Positions 1 to 7,244 of a stretch of 27,966 nt of DNA are shown here, piece by piece. Below the pieces are notes generated by a model. The model saw only the letters and a list, made by a program, of their open reading frames with translations. It had not been told where the DNA came from and searched no databases. The stretch spans positions 1-27,966 of the forward strand of contig JBKJHW010000094.1 in NCBI GenBank assembly GCA_046598935.1, given 5' to 3'. This DNA comes from SCUN01 sp046598935. Its GTDB lineage: Bacteria > Acidobacteriota > Vicinamibacteria > Vicinamibacterales > SCN-69-37. Position 1 is the stretch's first letter, and each line of letters starts with the position of its first letter. The translations under genes and the position numbers were made by a program.

Positions 1-1
1 C

Positions 2-934
2 TCGAACGTCGCTAACACCATCCGCACGAACGTCGCCGGCACCACCGCCGGCCAGTACCGCGAAAAGGGCCGGGAGTACCCCATCATCGTCCGCCTGCGC
101 CCTGAAGACCGCGACTCGGTGGAGTCGGTCAACGACGTGCTCATCTCGACGCCGTCAGGTCTGGTGCTGCCGGCCAAGAACCTTCTGGATCTCAGGTCGC
201 AGACCGGCCCCACCCAGATCGAGCGCAAGAATCAGCAGCGGCTGACGCGGGTGAACGCCGAGGTCGAAGCCGGCACGGCCCTCTCGGACGCGGTCCGCGC
301 CGTACAGGCTCGCCTGCCCCAGGTCGGGGTGCCCGAGGGGTTCTCGGTCGGGTTTGGCGCCGAAGTCGAGCAGCAGTCGCAGGCCTTCAAACAGCTCCAG
401 GTGCTCCTCCTCCTGGGCGTGCTGCTGGTTTACGCGGTCATGGCCTCCCAGTACGAGTCGCTCCGAGACCCCTTCATCGTCATGTTCTCGGTCCCAGTGG
501 CCGCCATCGGCGTCGTCGCCGCTTTGAAACTGACGTCAACGTCTTTCAGCCTTCAGGCGTATATCGGAGTGATCATGCTGGCCGGAATTGTGGTCAGCAA
601 CGCGATCCTGCTGGTGGACTACACCAATGTCCTCCGGCGGCGGGATGGTCTGGGGGTGCGGGAGGCCGTCGCGCTGGCCGGACGCACCCGTCTGCGGCCG
701 ATCCTCATGACCACCCTTTGCACCATTCTGGGTCTGGTCCCGATGGCACTGGGCATCGGCGAGGGCGCGGAATTGCAGGCGCCGCTTGCGCGGGTCGTCA
801 TCGGCGGATTGACCGCCTCAACGCTGGTGACGCTGGTGCTTGTGCCGAGCGTCTACACGTTGTTTGAAGAAGGTTTGACACCGTTGACTACCTGGCGCCG
901 GAAACCGGCGGCCAGCAACCCGGAGCGGGCGTAA
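2..934 (+). CDS. RND efflux transporter, C-terminal part (5' truncated by window edge)
   Basis: This is the last 310 residues of an inner-membrane resistance-nodulation-division (AcrB/MexB-type) pump, which exports substrates using the proton gradient. The frame is open from base 2, so the gene starts outside the window. The first third is periplasmic porter/docking-type sequence. After about residue 130 come the closely packed helices of the C-terminal transmembrane bundle, including a segment with the ASQYESLRDP motif and a helix with VSNAILLVDY, both typical of the family, and a final helix ending at VPSVYTLFEE. The stop lies 6 bases before the adaptor gene, so the two are probably co-transcribed. 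The substrate cannot be told. The family assignment is firm; whether it works with the following adaptor is inference. Confidence 0.93.
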   Translation, partial: SNVANTIRTNVAGTTAGQYREKGREYPIIVRLRPEDRDSVESVNDVLISTPSGLVLPAKNLLDLRSQTGPTQIERKNQQRLTRVNAEVEAGTALSDAVRAVQARLPQVGVPEGFSVGFGAEVEQQSQAFKQLQVLLLLGVLLVYAVMASQYESLRDPFIVMFSVPVAAIGVVAALKLTSTSFSLQAYIGVIMLAGIVVSNAILLVDYTNVLRRRDGLGVREAVALAGRTRLRPILMTTLCTILGLVPMALGIGEGAELQAPLARVVIGGLTASTLVTLVLVPSVYTLFEEGLTPLTTWRRKPAASNPERA

Positions 935-940
935 ACGCAT

Positions 941-2677
941 ATGAAGAAGTTGATCGTTTGGATTGTCGTTCTTGCGGTTCTCAGTACCGGCGGCTATTTC
1001 GCGTACGACAAGTTCGGCAAGACTGAAATCAAGCCGCAGATCACCGAGGGCACGGTCACGCGCGGCAACATCGCCGAAACCGTCGCGGCGACCGGCACCT
1101 TGTCGGCAGTCCGAACGATCGACATCGGCACCCAGGTGTCGGGCACGGTGCGAAAGCTCCATGCCGACTTCAACGACCTGGTGCAGAAGGGCCAGCTGCT
1201 CGCTGAGCTCGATCCGACCCTGCTCCAGACGCAGGTCGACATGCAGAAGGCGAACCTGCAGCGCGCAGACGTCGACATCAACCAGCGCCGGATCTCGATG
1301 GAGAACGACGCGAAGAAGCTCGAGCGTCAGCGCGAGCTCTTCGCCAAGCAGCTCGTGACCCGCGAAGCGCTCGACCAGGCGGAACTGCAGGTCAAGCTCG
1401 ACCAGGCGAACATCGACTCGGCCGCGGCGTCGCGCGTGCAGACGCTCGCGCAGCTCAGCCAGGCCGAGCAGAACGTCCAGTACACGAAGATCTACGCGCC
1501 GATCGACGGCGTGATCACGGTCCGCATCACCGACGAAGGCCGCACGGTCAACGCGAGCACGAGCTCGCCGTCGCTCTACACGATGGCGACCGATCTCCAG
1601 CAGATGCTGCTCACGGCGAGCATCGACGAAGCGGAAGTCTCGAAGGTCCGCGTGGGCCAGACGGTTTCGTTCCGCGTCGACGCCTACGCCGGGTCGATGT
1701 TCTACGGCACGGTCGCGATGGTTCGCCTCAACGCCAAGAACACGCAGAACGTCGTGACCTACGAGACGGTCGTCAATGTGAACAACCCGGATTACCGGTT
1801 GAAGCCGGGCATGACGGCGACGCTCAGCGTCGAAGTTCACCGCGCCGATAATGCGATCCGTGTGCCCGCAGCGGCGCTCCGGTTCCGCCCGACGGCTGAA
1901 ATGTTCGAACTGATCAAGCAGCCGGTTCCGCCGGAAGCGCAGCCGAACGCCGGCCGGGGCGCCGGCGGCGCAGACGGCGGACGACGCGGAGACTCGGGTG
2001 CACAGGTGCCGGGTGCGGCAGGTGCGGCAGGTGCGGCAGCTGCGAGCAAAGCGCCGGATGCGAAAGCGCCTGCGGCAGCACCGAACGCAACGGGCCGCGG
2101 CGATCGCCAGCGCGGCGGCGACCAGGCGGCGGGCGCGACGGGTGGGCGCGGCGGCGGGCGCAACTTCACCATGACGCCTGAGCAGCAGAAGAAGATGGAC
2201 GAGATCCGCAACAACCAGAGCCTGACGCCTGAACAGCGGCGCACGGAGATGGCGAAGATTTTCGGCGGCAACTCGCCCTTCGGCGGCGGTCGCGGCGGCC
2301 AGGCCGGCGGCGGCCGCACGGGCGGCAGCCGTTCGGGCGGCCAGAATACCGCCGCTCGGCCGACGGGCATGGCGCAGAGCGGCAAAGACACGATCGACCA
2401 GCTTCTCCCGGAGGTCCCGCGTCGTGAGCAGCGCAACCAGCGCGTCTGGCTCTGGGTGAACGGACAGCTCACACCGGTCAACGGCCTCACGACCGGCGTC
2501 AGCGACGGCCAGTTCACGGAACTCGTCTCCGGCGAAATCAAAGAAGGCGACAAGGTCGTCACGAACTTCGTGATCCCGGGCGCCAAACCGGCCACCGGTC
2601 AGCAGCAGCAGGGCAACCCGTTCCAGCAGGGCCAGCCGGGACGCGGCGGTCCGGGCGGCGGACGCGGCGGGTTCTAA
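941..2677 (+). CDS. MacA/HlyD-type periplasmic adaptor subunit with Gly/Arg-rich insert
   Basis: This is a membrane fusion protein linking an inner-membrane pump to an outer-membrane channel. An N-terminal membrane anchor (residues about 3-22) is followed by a barrel-sandwich/lipoyl half (about 50-92), an alpha-helical hairpin (about 95-178), the second lipoyl half with APIDGVI (186-192), and a beta-barrel domain (about 220-305). The 578 residues far exceed the roughly 370-400 usual for MacA. The excess is an insert at about 332-490, rich in Gly, Arg and Ala, containing a short helical stretch with two LTPEQ-like motifs. A membrane-proximal domain resumes at about 500, and the protein ends in another Gln/Gly/Arg-rich tail. 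The ATPase gene follows after 4 bases, so its partner is most likely that ABC transporter, although the RND gene just upstream is another candidate. No good ribosome binding site is seen. Confidence 0.92.
   Translation: MKKLIVWIVVLAVLSTGGYFAYDKFGKTEIKPQITEGTVTRGNIAETVAATGTLSAVRTIDIGTQVSGTVRKLHADFNDLVQKGQLLAELDPTLLQTQVDMQKANLQRADVDINQRRISMENDAKKLERQRELFAKQLVTREALDQAELQVKLDQANIDSAAASRVQTLAQLSQAEQNVQYTKIYAPIDGVITVRITDEGRTVNASTSSPSLYTMATDLQQMLLTASIDEAEVSKVRVGQTVSFRVDAYAGSMFYGTVAMVRLNAKNTQNVVTYETVVNVNNPDYRLKPGMTATLSVEVHRADNAIRVPAAALRFRPTAEMFELIKQPVPPEAQPNAGRGAGGADGGRRGDSGAQVPGAAGAAGAAAASKAPDAKAPAAAPNATGRGDRQRGGDQAAGATGGRGGGRNFTMTPEQQKKMDEIRNNQSLTPEQRRTEMAKIFGGNSPFGGGRGGQAGGGRTGGSRSGGQNTAARPTGMAQSGKDTIDQLLPEVPRREQRNQRVWLWVNGQLTPVNGLTTGVSDGQFTELVSGEIKEGDKVVTNFVIPGAKPATGQQQQGNPFQQGQPGRGGPGGGRGGF
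2012..2038 (+). repeat. Three tandem 9-base units in the adaptor gene
   Basis: Three consecutive copies of GGTGCGGCA lie within the Gly/Ala-rich insert of the adaptor gene and encode Gly-Ala-Ala units. They keep the reading frame and look like slippage in a low-complexity coding stretch rather than a mobile or regulatory element. Confidence 0.85.
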
Positions 2678-2681
2678 TCCG

Positions 2682-3488
2682 ATGGCTGATCCGGTTATCT
2701 CCGTCAGAGACCTGACCAAGGTCTACCAGCTCGGCGAAGTCGAAGTGCGCGCCCTTCGGGGCGTGTCCTTCGACGTGCAGCCCGGCGAATTCATCAGCGT
2801 CACCGGCCCGTCGGGCTCCGGCAAGTCCACCTTCATGCACATCATCGGCTGCCTCGACAAGCCGTCGGCGGGGTCGTACTTCCTCGACGGCAAGGACGTC
2901 GCGAAAGCCTCGAAAGACGATCTCGCGCTCGTGCGCAACACCAAGATCGGGTTCGTGTTCCAGGGCTTCAACCTGCTCAAGCGCACGACGGCGCTCGACA
3001 ACGTCGAGCTGCCGTTGCTCTACAACCCGAAGAACGGCCTCAAGGCCGCCGATCGCCATAAGAAGGCCATGGAAGTGCTGGACCAGGTCGGCCTCGGCAA
3101 CCGCTCGCACCACCTTCCAAACCAGCTCTCAGGCGGTCAGCAGCAGCGCGTGGCGATCGCGCGCGCGCTCGTGAACAACCCGTCGATTATCCTGGCCGAC
3201 GAACCGACAGGCGCGCTCGACACGCGCACGTCGATCGAGGTCATGGGTATTTTTCAGCGTCTGAATAAAGAACTCGGCATCACCGTCATGGTCATCACGC
3301 ACGAAATGGACATCGCCGAGTACGGCACGCGCTTCGTGCGGTTCCGCGACGGCAAAGTCGTGACCGACCAGGCAATCACCAAGCGGCGCGACGCCGCCGA
3401 CGAGCTGGCTGCGTTGCCGCCGCCCGACGTGGACGTACCCATCGTGTCGGCTCACGCCTACGCTCCGCATGCACCCGAGAAACACTAA
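2682..3488 (+). CDS. ABC transporter ATP-binding protein, MacB/LolD type
   Basis: This is the ATPase of a type VII (mechanotransmission) ABC transporter, which drives the FtsX-like permease encoded next. At 268 residues it has all the hallmarks: Walker A GPSGSGKST near residues 43-51, the Q-loop in VFQGFNLL, the signature LSGGQQQR, Walker B IILADEPTGALD, and the H-loop in VITHEMD. The last 35 residues or so form a Pro/Ala/His-rich tail not needed for ATPase function. In MacB proper the ATPase and permease are fused; here they are separate genes, as in many related bacterial operons. It starts 4 bases after the adaptor stop and ends 24 bases before the permease. Family is certain; substrate (drug, lipoprotein, peptide or other) is unknown. 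Confidence 0.95.
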   Translation: MADPVISVRDLTKVYQLGEVEVRALRGVSFDVQPGEFISVTGPSGSGKSTFMHIIGCLDKPSAGSYFLDGKDVAKASKDDLALVRNTKIGFVFQGFNLLKRTTALDNVELPLLYNPKNGLKAADRHKKAMEVLDQVGLGNRSHHLPNQLSGGQQQRVAIARALVNNPSIILADEPTGALDTRTSIEVMGIFQRLNKELGITVMVITHEMDIAEYGTRFVRFRDGKVVTDQAITKRRDAADELAALPPPDVDVPIVSAHAYAPHAPEKH

Positions 3489-3512
3489 CGAGCCCGGGAG
3501 GCTCCGCACCAA

Positions 3513-4730
3513 ATGTCGGTATTCATGACCCTTCGAATCGCCGTCAAAGCGCTCGGCCGCAACAAGATGCGGACGGCGCTCACCATGCTCGGCATGATCA
3601 TCGGCGTCGCGGCCGTTATCGCGATGGTCGCGCTCGGCTCGGGCGCGCAGTGGCAGATCGAAGAGCAGATCAAACAGACCGGCACGAACCTGGTCATGAT
3701 CATGCCGGGCAACTTCTCCACCGGCGGCGTGCGCATGGGCGGCGGCAACGCCACCACGCTCAAGCCTGAAGACGCCACCGCGCTCCGCGATGTCCCCGGC
3801 GTGCAGTACGTGAGCGCCACCGTCAGCACCCGCACGCAGCTGATCTATGCCAACCAGAACTGGTCGACCAACGTGCAGGGCTCGGACGTCGACTTCCCCG
3901 CCATCCGTCTGTGGACGGTCAAGTACGGTTCATTCTTCGGTGATCAGGACGTCCGCGGCGCCACCAAGGTCATCGTGCTCGGCACGAGCGTCTCGAACAC
4001 GCTCTTTGGCGAAGGCATCGATCCGACAGGCCAGATCATCCGCGTGAAGAACCAGCCGTTCACCGTTGTCGGCGTCATGAACCCGAAGGGCCAGTCGTCG
4101 ACCGGCCAGGATCAGGACGACACGGCCTTCGCGCCGTACACGACCATCATGAAGAAGGTCAGCGGCAACCAGAACATCCAGGGCATCTCGGTCTCGACCG
4201 CCAGCGCCGACGAAGTGAATGACACGGCCGAGCGCGTGAAGCAGGTGCTGCGCGAACGCCACAAGATCGGCCCCGGCATGGAAGACGACTTCACCGCGCG
4301 CACGCTCGAAGACATGGCGGCCACTCGCACCGAGATGACGAAGACGATGACGTCGCTGCTCGCCTCGATCGCCGGCGTGTCGCTGCTCGTCGGCGGCATC
4401 GGCATCATGAACATCATGCTCGTGTCGGTCACCGAGCGCACTCGCGAGATCGGTCTGCGGCTGGCGGTCGGCGCGCGCGGCCGCGACGTGCTGCTGCAGT
4501 TCCTCGTCGAAGCGATCGTCATCAGCCTGTTCGGCGGCGGCATCGGCATCGGGCTCGGCTATGGCATTTCCTGGGGCGTGAAGACCTTCATGCTCTGGCC
4601 CGCGATCGTGCCGCTCAACGCAGTCTTCGTCGCGGTGGGCTTCGCCGCCATCGTTGGCGTGTTCTTCGGCTTCTACCCGGCGAAAAAGGCCGCCGGGCTG
4701 GATCCGATTGAAGCATTGAGGTTCGAGTAG
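3513..4730 (+). CDS. ABC transporter permease, MacB-type (MacB_PCD and FtsX domains)
   Basis: This is the inner-membrane permease of the MacAB-like system. The 405 residues follow the standard architecture: a cytoplasmic N-terminal helix leading into transmembrane helix 1 (about 23-45, containing MLGMIIGVAAVIAMVALGSG), a large periplasmic domain (about 46-280), then three C-terminal helices (about 285-310, 335-360 and 368-392). The region around TERTREIGLRLAVGA is the conserved FtsX coupling segment that contacts the ATPase. It ends DPIEALRFE, the common family ending. A GGGAGG lies 11 bases before the chosen ATG; an internal ATG at 3525 is less likely. With the two genes upstream it makes a complete adaptor-ATPase-permease set. 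No outer-membrane channel gene is visible in the window. Confidence 0.95.
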   Translation: MSVFMTLRIAVKALGRNKMRTALTMLGMIIGVAAVIAMVALGSGAQWQIEEQIKQTGTNLVMIMPGNFSTGGVRMGGGNATTLKPEDATALRDVPGVQYVSATVSTRTQLIYANQNWSTNVQGSDVDFPAIRLWTVKYGSFFGDQDVRGATKVIVLGTSVSNTLFGEGIDPTGQIIRVKNQPFTVVGVMNPKGQSSTGQDQDDTAFAPYTTIMKKVSGNQNIQGISVSTASADEVNDTAERVKQVLRERHKIGPGMEDDFTARTLEDMAATRTEMTKTMTSLLASIAGVSLLVGGIGIMNIMLVSVTERTREIGLRLAVGARGRDVLLQFLVEAIVISLFGGGIGIGLGYGISWGVKTFMLWPAIVPLNAVFVAVGFAAIVGVFFGFYPAKKAAGLDPIEALRFE

Positions 4731-4776
4731 TCCAACGTAAACAACATTCGGGCTGGCGGTGCTGGCTCGATTTATT

Positions 4777-4783
4777 GAGGGAG
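4777..4783 (+). promoter_or_regulatory. Ribosome binding site that fixes the start at 4792
   Basis: The sequence GAGGGAG lies 8 bases before the ATG at 4792. It supports that start, which gives a protein beginning with a proper signal peptide, over an in-frame ATG at 4759 that would add 11 residues in front of it. Confidence 0.6.
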
Positions 4784-4791
4784 CGCTAATC

Positions 4792-5280
4792 ATGAAACGT
4801 GCAGTTGCAGTGTGTGGCGCAGTCGCGATGATGTTCGTTGCGGCGAGCGCGTTTGCTCAGGGATCGTTCGCAGGCAAATGGGCTCCGGATGCGGATAAGA
4901 ACCCGGCTCCGGCGGCAGCGGGCGCGGGCGGCGGCGGTGGTCGTGGCGGCGGCGGCATGATGGGTCCGATGACCATCACGCAGACGGCCACGGAACTCAC
5001 GATCGAACGTGAGACCCCGAACGGCGCCATGAAAACGACCTACAAGCTCGACGGTTCGGAACAGACCATCACGCAGGGCCAGGGCGAAGCGAAGGTCAAG
5101 GCGACCGCGAAAGACGGCGTCGTGACGCTTGTGACGACCCGCGAAGGCCAGAACGGTCCGACGACGACGACGGCGATCTACTCGATGGACGGCGCGCACC
5201 TCGTGATCGCGACCACCCGTCCGGGACGTCAGGGCGGCGAACCGACGACGACGAAGGTCTTCTACAAGAAAGCGATGTAG
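4792..5280 (+). CDS. Small secreted protein of unknown function with Gly-rich linker
   Basis: I do not recognise a named family. The 162-residue product begins with a clear signal peptide (MKRAVAV followed by a hydrophobic stretch, likely cleaved after AFAQ at about residue 22), so it is probably periplasmic or outer-membrane associated. After a short GKW motif comes an Ala/Gly-rich linker with runs of Gly and Arg (about 38-58). The remainder alternates short polar and Thr-rich strands (many TTT and KDGVVTL-like patterns), suggesting a small beta-barrel or beta-sandwich like lipocalin-type secreted proteins. It follows the MacB-like permease by 61 bases on the same strand and shares a Gly/Arg-rich style with the adaptor, hinting at a shared cell-envelope role. 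That link is inference. Confidence 0.75.
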   Translation: MKRAVAVCGAVAMMFVAASAFAQGSFAGKWAPDADKNPAPAAAGAGGGGGRGGGGMMGPMTITQTATELTIERETPNGAMKTTYKLDGSEQTITQGQGEAKVKATAKDGVVTLVTTREGQNGPTTTTAIYSMDGAHLVIATTRPGRQGGEPTTTKVFYKKAM

Positions 5281-5291
5281 TTCTGAAACGG

Positions 5292-5831
5292 TCACATTCC
5301 TCCTGGCCCTGCCAGGAGGAATGCGACCAACCCGAGAATCTGATCGTTCGTGTAAGTATCCAGCAGCCCATCGGGCATTGCGGAGACGCTCGACTTCTTC
5401 CGCGCCTGGATTTGCGACTTCAACACCTCAATCGGCTTTTCCGGATGATCTGACGTCACGATCGTCACGGCGCGCGCGTTCTCTTTGATCACGAGGCCGC
5501 TGACGATGTCGCCGTCTTTGGTCTGAATGAGCTCGGGCTTGTACAGATCGGCGATGAGCTTCGACGGGAACAGCAGCGACTCGATCAGCTCCGGCTTCTT
5601 GAGCTTCGCGGCGATGGCCGAAAGATCCGGCCCGATGGTCTTCCCCGCCGCGCCGAACTTGTGGCAATTCGCGCAGACTTTCTCGAAGATCGACTTGCCG
5701 ACGGCCTTGTTGCCGCCCGGGGCCGCGATCAGCGCCGTTTGGCGCGTCGCCCGGTCGGGCGCCTGCGTGGCCGAAATCGAAATTGCGCCCGCCAGAACAA
5801 CAGCGGCGATAATGGAGGACGTGATGCGCAT
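5292..5831 (-). CDS. Exported c-type cytochrome, Pirellula/Verrucomicrobium-type haem-binding domain
   Basis: This 179-residue protein is predicted to be a periplasmic electron-transfer or haem-binding protein. It has an N-terminal signal peptide (about 1-23, with a hydrophobic core VVLAGAISIS), a single haem motif CANCH (C53, C56, H57) followed by GKTIGPDL, and a C-terminal part with the pattern PELIESLLFPS, KDGDIVSGLV and SAMPDGLL. This layout matches the putative haem-binding domain family described from Pirellula and Verrucomicrobium. Met152 in SAMPDG is the likely distal ligand. The start chosen gives a correct signal peptide; an upstream ATG in the same frame would run through the neighbouring cupredoxin gene. 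It is divergent from that gene, and the two start codons overlap in one palindrome, so the pair may be regulated together. Confidence 0.85.
   Translation of the reverse strand: MRITSSIIAAVVLAGAISISATQAPDRATRQTALIAAPGGNKAVGKSIFEKVCANCHKFGAAGKTIGPDLSAIAAKLKKPELIESLLFPSKLIADLYKPELIQTKDGDIVSGLVIKENARAVTIVTSDHPEKPIEVLKSQIQARKKSSVSAMPDGLLDTYTNDQILGLVAFLLAGPGGM
5295..5323. terminator. 13-bp perfect hairpin between convergent genes
   Basis: A perfect 13-base inverted repeat (CATTCCTCCTGGC and its complement) with a 3-base loop lies between the stop of the secreted-protein gene (+) and the 3' end of the cytochrome gene (-). The stem can be extended by three pairs across one mismatch. It lies inside the last codons of the cytochrome gene. 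Neither side has a strong T run, so it may act as a bidirectional terminator or RNA-stabilising hairpin rather than a textbook intrinsic terminator. Confidence 0.6.
5814..5818 (+). promoter_or_regulatory. Ribosome binding site GGAGG for the cupredoxin gene
   Basis: GGAGG lies 5 bases before the ATG at 5824 and supports that start over the nearby in-frame ATG at 5812. It lies within the antisense of the first codons of the divergent cytochrome gene. Confidence 0.55.
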
Positions 5832-6306
5832 CGTTTCAAAAGTATACCTAGTCGCTCTAGCGCTTGTCGTCGGAGCTATTCCCGCCGCTGCGCAAACCAA
5901 GGCCCCGCCGAAGGCGCCGGCGCGCACGATCATCATCCAGGCCGGCGACGACATGAAGTTCACGCCGACCGAGATCACAGCAAAACCGGGCGAAGTGATC
6001 AAGATCCGCCTCATGGCCATCGGCACGGCGCCCGGCTCCACGATGAAGCACAACGTCGTCGTCTTGAAAACCGGGTCCAACCAGATCGACTTCGCTGAAG
6101 CCGCCGCGAAGTCTCCGGCGACCGACTACATTCCGGCGGCGGCGGCGATGAAGGCGATGATCGTCGCGAAGACCGCGCTGATTCCGAACGGCCAGAGCAC
6201 GGAGGTCACGTTCACCGTGCCCGCGAAGGCCGGCAACTACCCGTTCCTGTGCACGTTCCCCGGCCACATGGCGGCCGGCGCGCGCGGCAAACTGATCGTC
6301 AAATAA
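5824..6306 (+). CDS. Azurin/plastocyanin-like blue copper protein (cupredoxin), exported
   Basis: This 160-residue protein has a signal peptide (about 1-24, cleavage likely after AAAQ) and a single cupredoxin domain. The FTPTEITAKPGE segment and the azurin-like order of copper ligands are visible: His76 in KHNVVV, then Cys143 and His148 in CTFPGH, five residues apart as in azurin. The axial Met expected four residues after the second His is missing (Gly152); a Met directly follows the His (Met149) and could substitute. It would carry single electrons in the periplasm, plausibly with the divergent c-type cytochrome. That partnership is an inference from the gene pair. The start at 5824 has a good GGAGG and leads directly into the signal peptide. 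Confidence 0.87.
   Translation: MRIVSKVYLVALALVVGAIPAAAQTKAPPKAPARTIIIQAGDDMKFTPTEITAKPGEVIKIRLMAIGTAPGSTMKHNVVVLKTGSNQIDFAEAAAKSPATDYIPAAAAMKAMIVAKTALIPNGQSTEVTFTVPAKAGNYPFLCTFPGHMAAGARGKLIVK
5841..5846 (-). promoter_or_regulatory. Candidate -10 box TATACT for the cytochrome gene
   Basis: On the minus strand TATACT ends 9 bases before the ATG at 5831, which would give an almost leaderless mRNA. There is no Shine-Dalgarno sequence before this ATG. A weak -35 candidate (ACGACA) lies 18 bases further upstream. The box is inside the coding start of the divergent cupredoxin gene. Confidence 0.4.
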
Positions 6307-6389
6307 CGGATCGGTTCGTACGCCCGGCGGACACTCGACGTACGTAGGGCGGCGTGTTCTTTGCTCCGCCGCAGCAGGCGCTCGGTTGG

Positions 6390-6643
6390 ACGCTCGCGCC
6401 ATCCTCGCCCTCACGCCGGGCCTCCGGGAGTTGGCCCTCGAAATCGCCGCCTTCGTCCGCGCGCGTTTCGTCCTTCCCCAAGTTCGCACTGTCAGACCAT
6501 CGCGTTGTTCCTACTCGGCCCCGCTTCGCACGCCTACGGACCCACGCTCGAACCGCCGCGCTCCCTGCGGCGCGATTTCATGCTGTCGCAGATCGGGCCA
6601 CTCCCAGTCGGCCCTGCGCGAGGGCGAGGCCGTCGCGAGCGCC
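6390..6643 (+). repeat. Inverted repeat copy A (about 254 bp), partner at 7245-7483
   Basis: This segment is the reverse complement, with small gaps and substitutions, of 7245-7483. The right end is best conserved: over about the last 85 bases I count two differences. The left part diverges and has a short extra block. It encodes nothing I recognise, and the open frames through it are GC artefacts. Together the copies flank the ABM-domain gene. It could be one member of a dispersed genomic repeat family. The 67 bases between the cupredoxin stop and this copy hold only weak GC-rich inverted repeats. Confidence 0.85.
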
Positions 6644-6660
6644 AAGCCGAGCGCGTGTGT

Positions 6661-6666
6661 TAACTT
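6661..6666 (+). promoter_or_regulatory. Candidate -10 box TAACTT for the ABM-domain gene
   Basis: TAACTT lies 7 bases before the ATG at 6674, just outside repeat copy A. There is no ribosome binding site, so transcription from here would give a leaderless or nearly leaderless mRNA. Confidence 0.3.
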
Positions 6667-6673
6667 TCCGCCG

Positions 6674-6976
6674 ATGATCGTCACAGTCTTTCGCTCAAGA
6701 CTCCGCCCCGAAGCCCAGGAAGAATACGCACAGGCCGCGACCCGCATGAGCGAACTCGCGAAGTCGATGCCGGGGTATATCTCGCACAAGACATTCACCG
6801 CGCCCGACGGCGAGCGCTGTACCATCGCGGAATTTGAAAGCGAGGAAGCGACGCGCGGCTGGTCAACACACGTCGAACACCAGGCGGCGAAACTCCGCGG
6901 CCGGGAAGCGTTCTACTCGGAGTACGACATCAAAGTCTGCGCGGTGCAGCGGGCGCACAAGTTCCCCATGGTTTGA
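6674..6976 (+). CDS. Antibiotic biosynthesis monooxygenase (ABM) domain protein
   Basis: This is a 100-residue single-domain protein of the dimeric alpha/beta-barrel (ABM) superfamily. The start MIVTVFRSRL, the middle SMPGYISHKTF, and the acidic IAEFESEEATRGW segment followed by HVEHQAAKLRGREAFYSEYDI fit small ABM proteins. These are usually quinol or polyketide monooxygenases, haem-degrading enzymes or stress proteins. Nothing in the sequence fixes a substrate, and the catalytic residues of the haem-degrading subgroup cannot be assigned. The frame stays open upstream through the repeat, but that part is compositional; the ATG at 6674 gives the correct domain start. The gene sits alone between two inverted repeat copies, with no partner on the same strand. 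Confidence 0.82.
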   Translation: MIVTVFRSRLRPEAQEEYAQAATRMSELAKSMPGYISHKTFTAPDGERCTIAEFESEEATRGWSTHVEHQAAKLRGREAFYSEYDIKVCAVQRAHKFPMV

Positions 6977-7244
6977 GCCGGATGGTCACCGATCAGGATG
7001 TGGCGGAAGTCATTGGGTGCGCGGATGGTCAGCCGGTTGCGAAGCTCGGCGAGTTGCGTGAGTGGCTTCATGCCTTCAAGCCAGTTCTTCCCGGCTCCTT
7101 GAGATGAGGCGGTCAGCTTTCGAGTTCTCCGATTTGGAACCAGCCAGTAGGACTCCGTACGGGCCAAGTCTCAGTGAACCCCAGATTAAGCAGTCGCAGC
7201 ATGTCCGTGAACCGGCATGTGAAGCACCGTCCACTCGCGGCATC
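6977..7244. other. Noncoding stretch, possible gene remnant
   Basis: I see no convincing gene here. On the minus strand a short frame contains protein-like sequence (MKPLTQLAELRNRL and following) but it is interrupted and has no proper start. It may be a decayed gene or the outer part of the repeat unit ending at 7483. Confidence 0.35.

Noticed and set aside
818..2719. Long minus-strand frame of 633 codons opposite the adaptor gene
   Set aside because: It is antisense to a gene with clear domains, is dominated by Arg, Ala and Val as GC-rich shadow frames are, and has no recognisable motif.
6348..6370. GC-rich hairpin as terminator of the cupredoxin gene
   Set aside because: Only a 5-base stem (GGCGG/CCGCC) with a 13-base loop and no T run; too weak to call.
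6386..6673. N-terminal extension of the ABM protein, and other frames through the repeat
   Set aside because: The extension is translated from the inverted repeat. The domain starts at the ATG at 6674.
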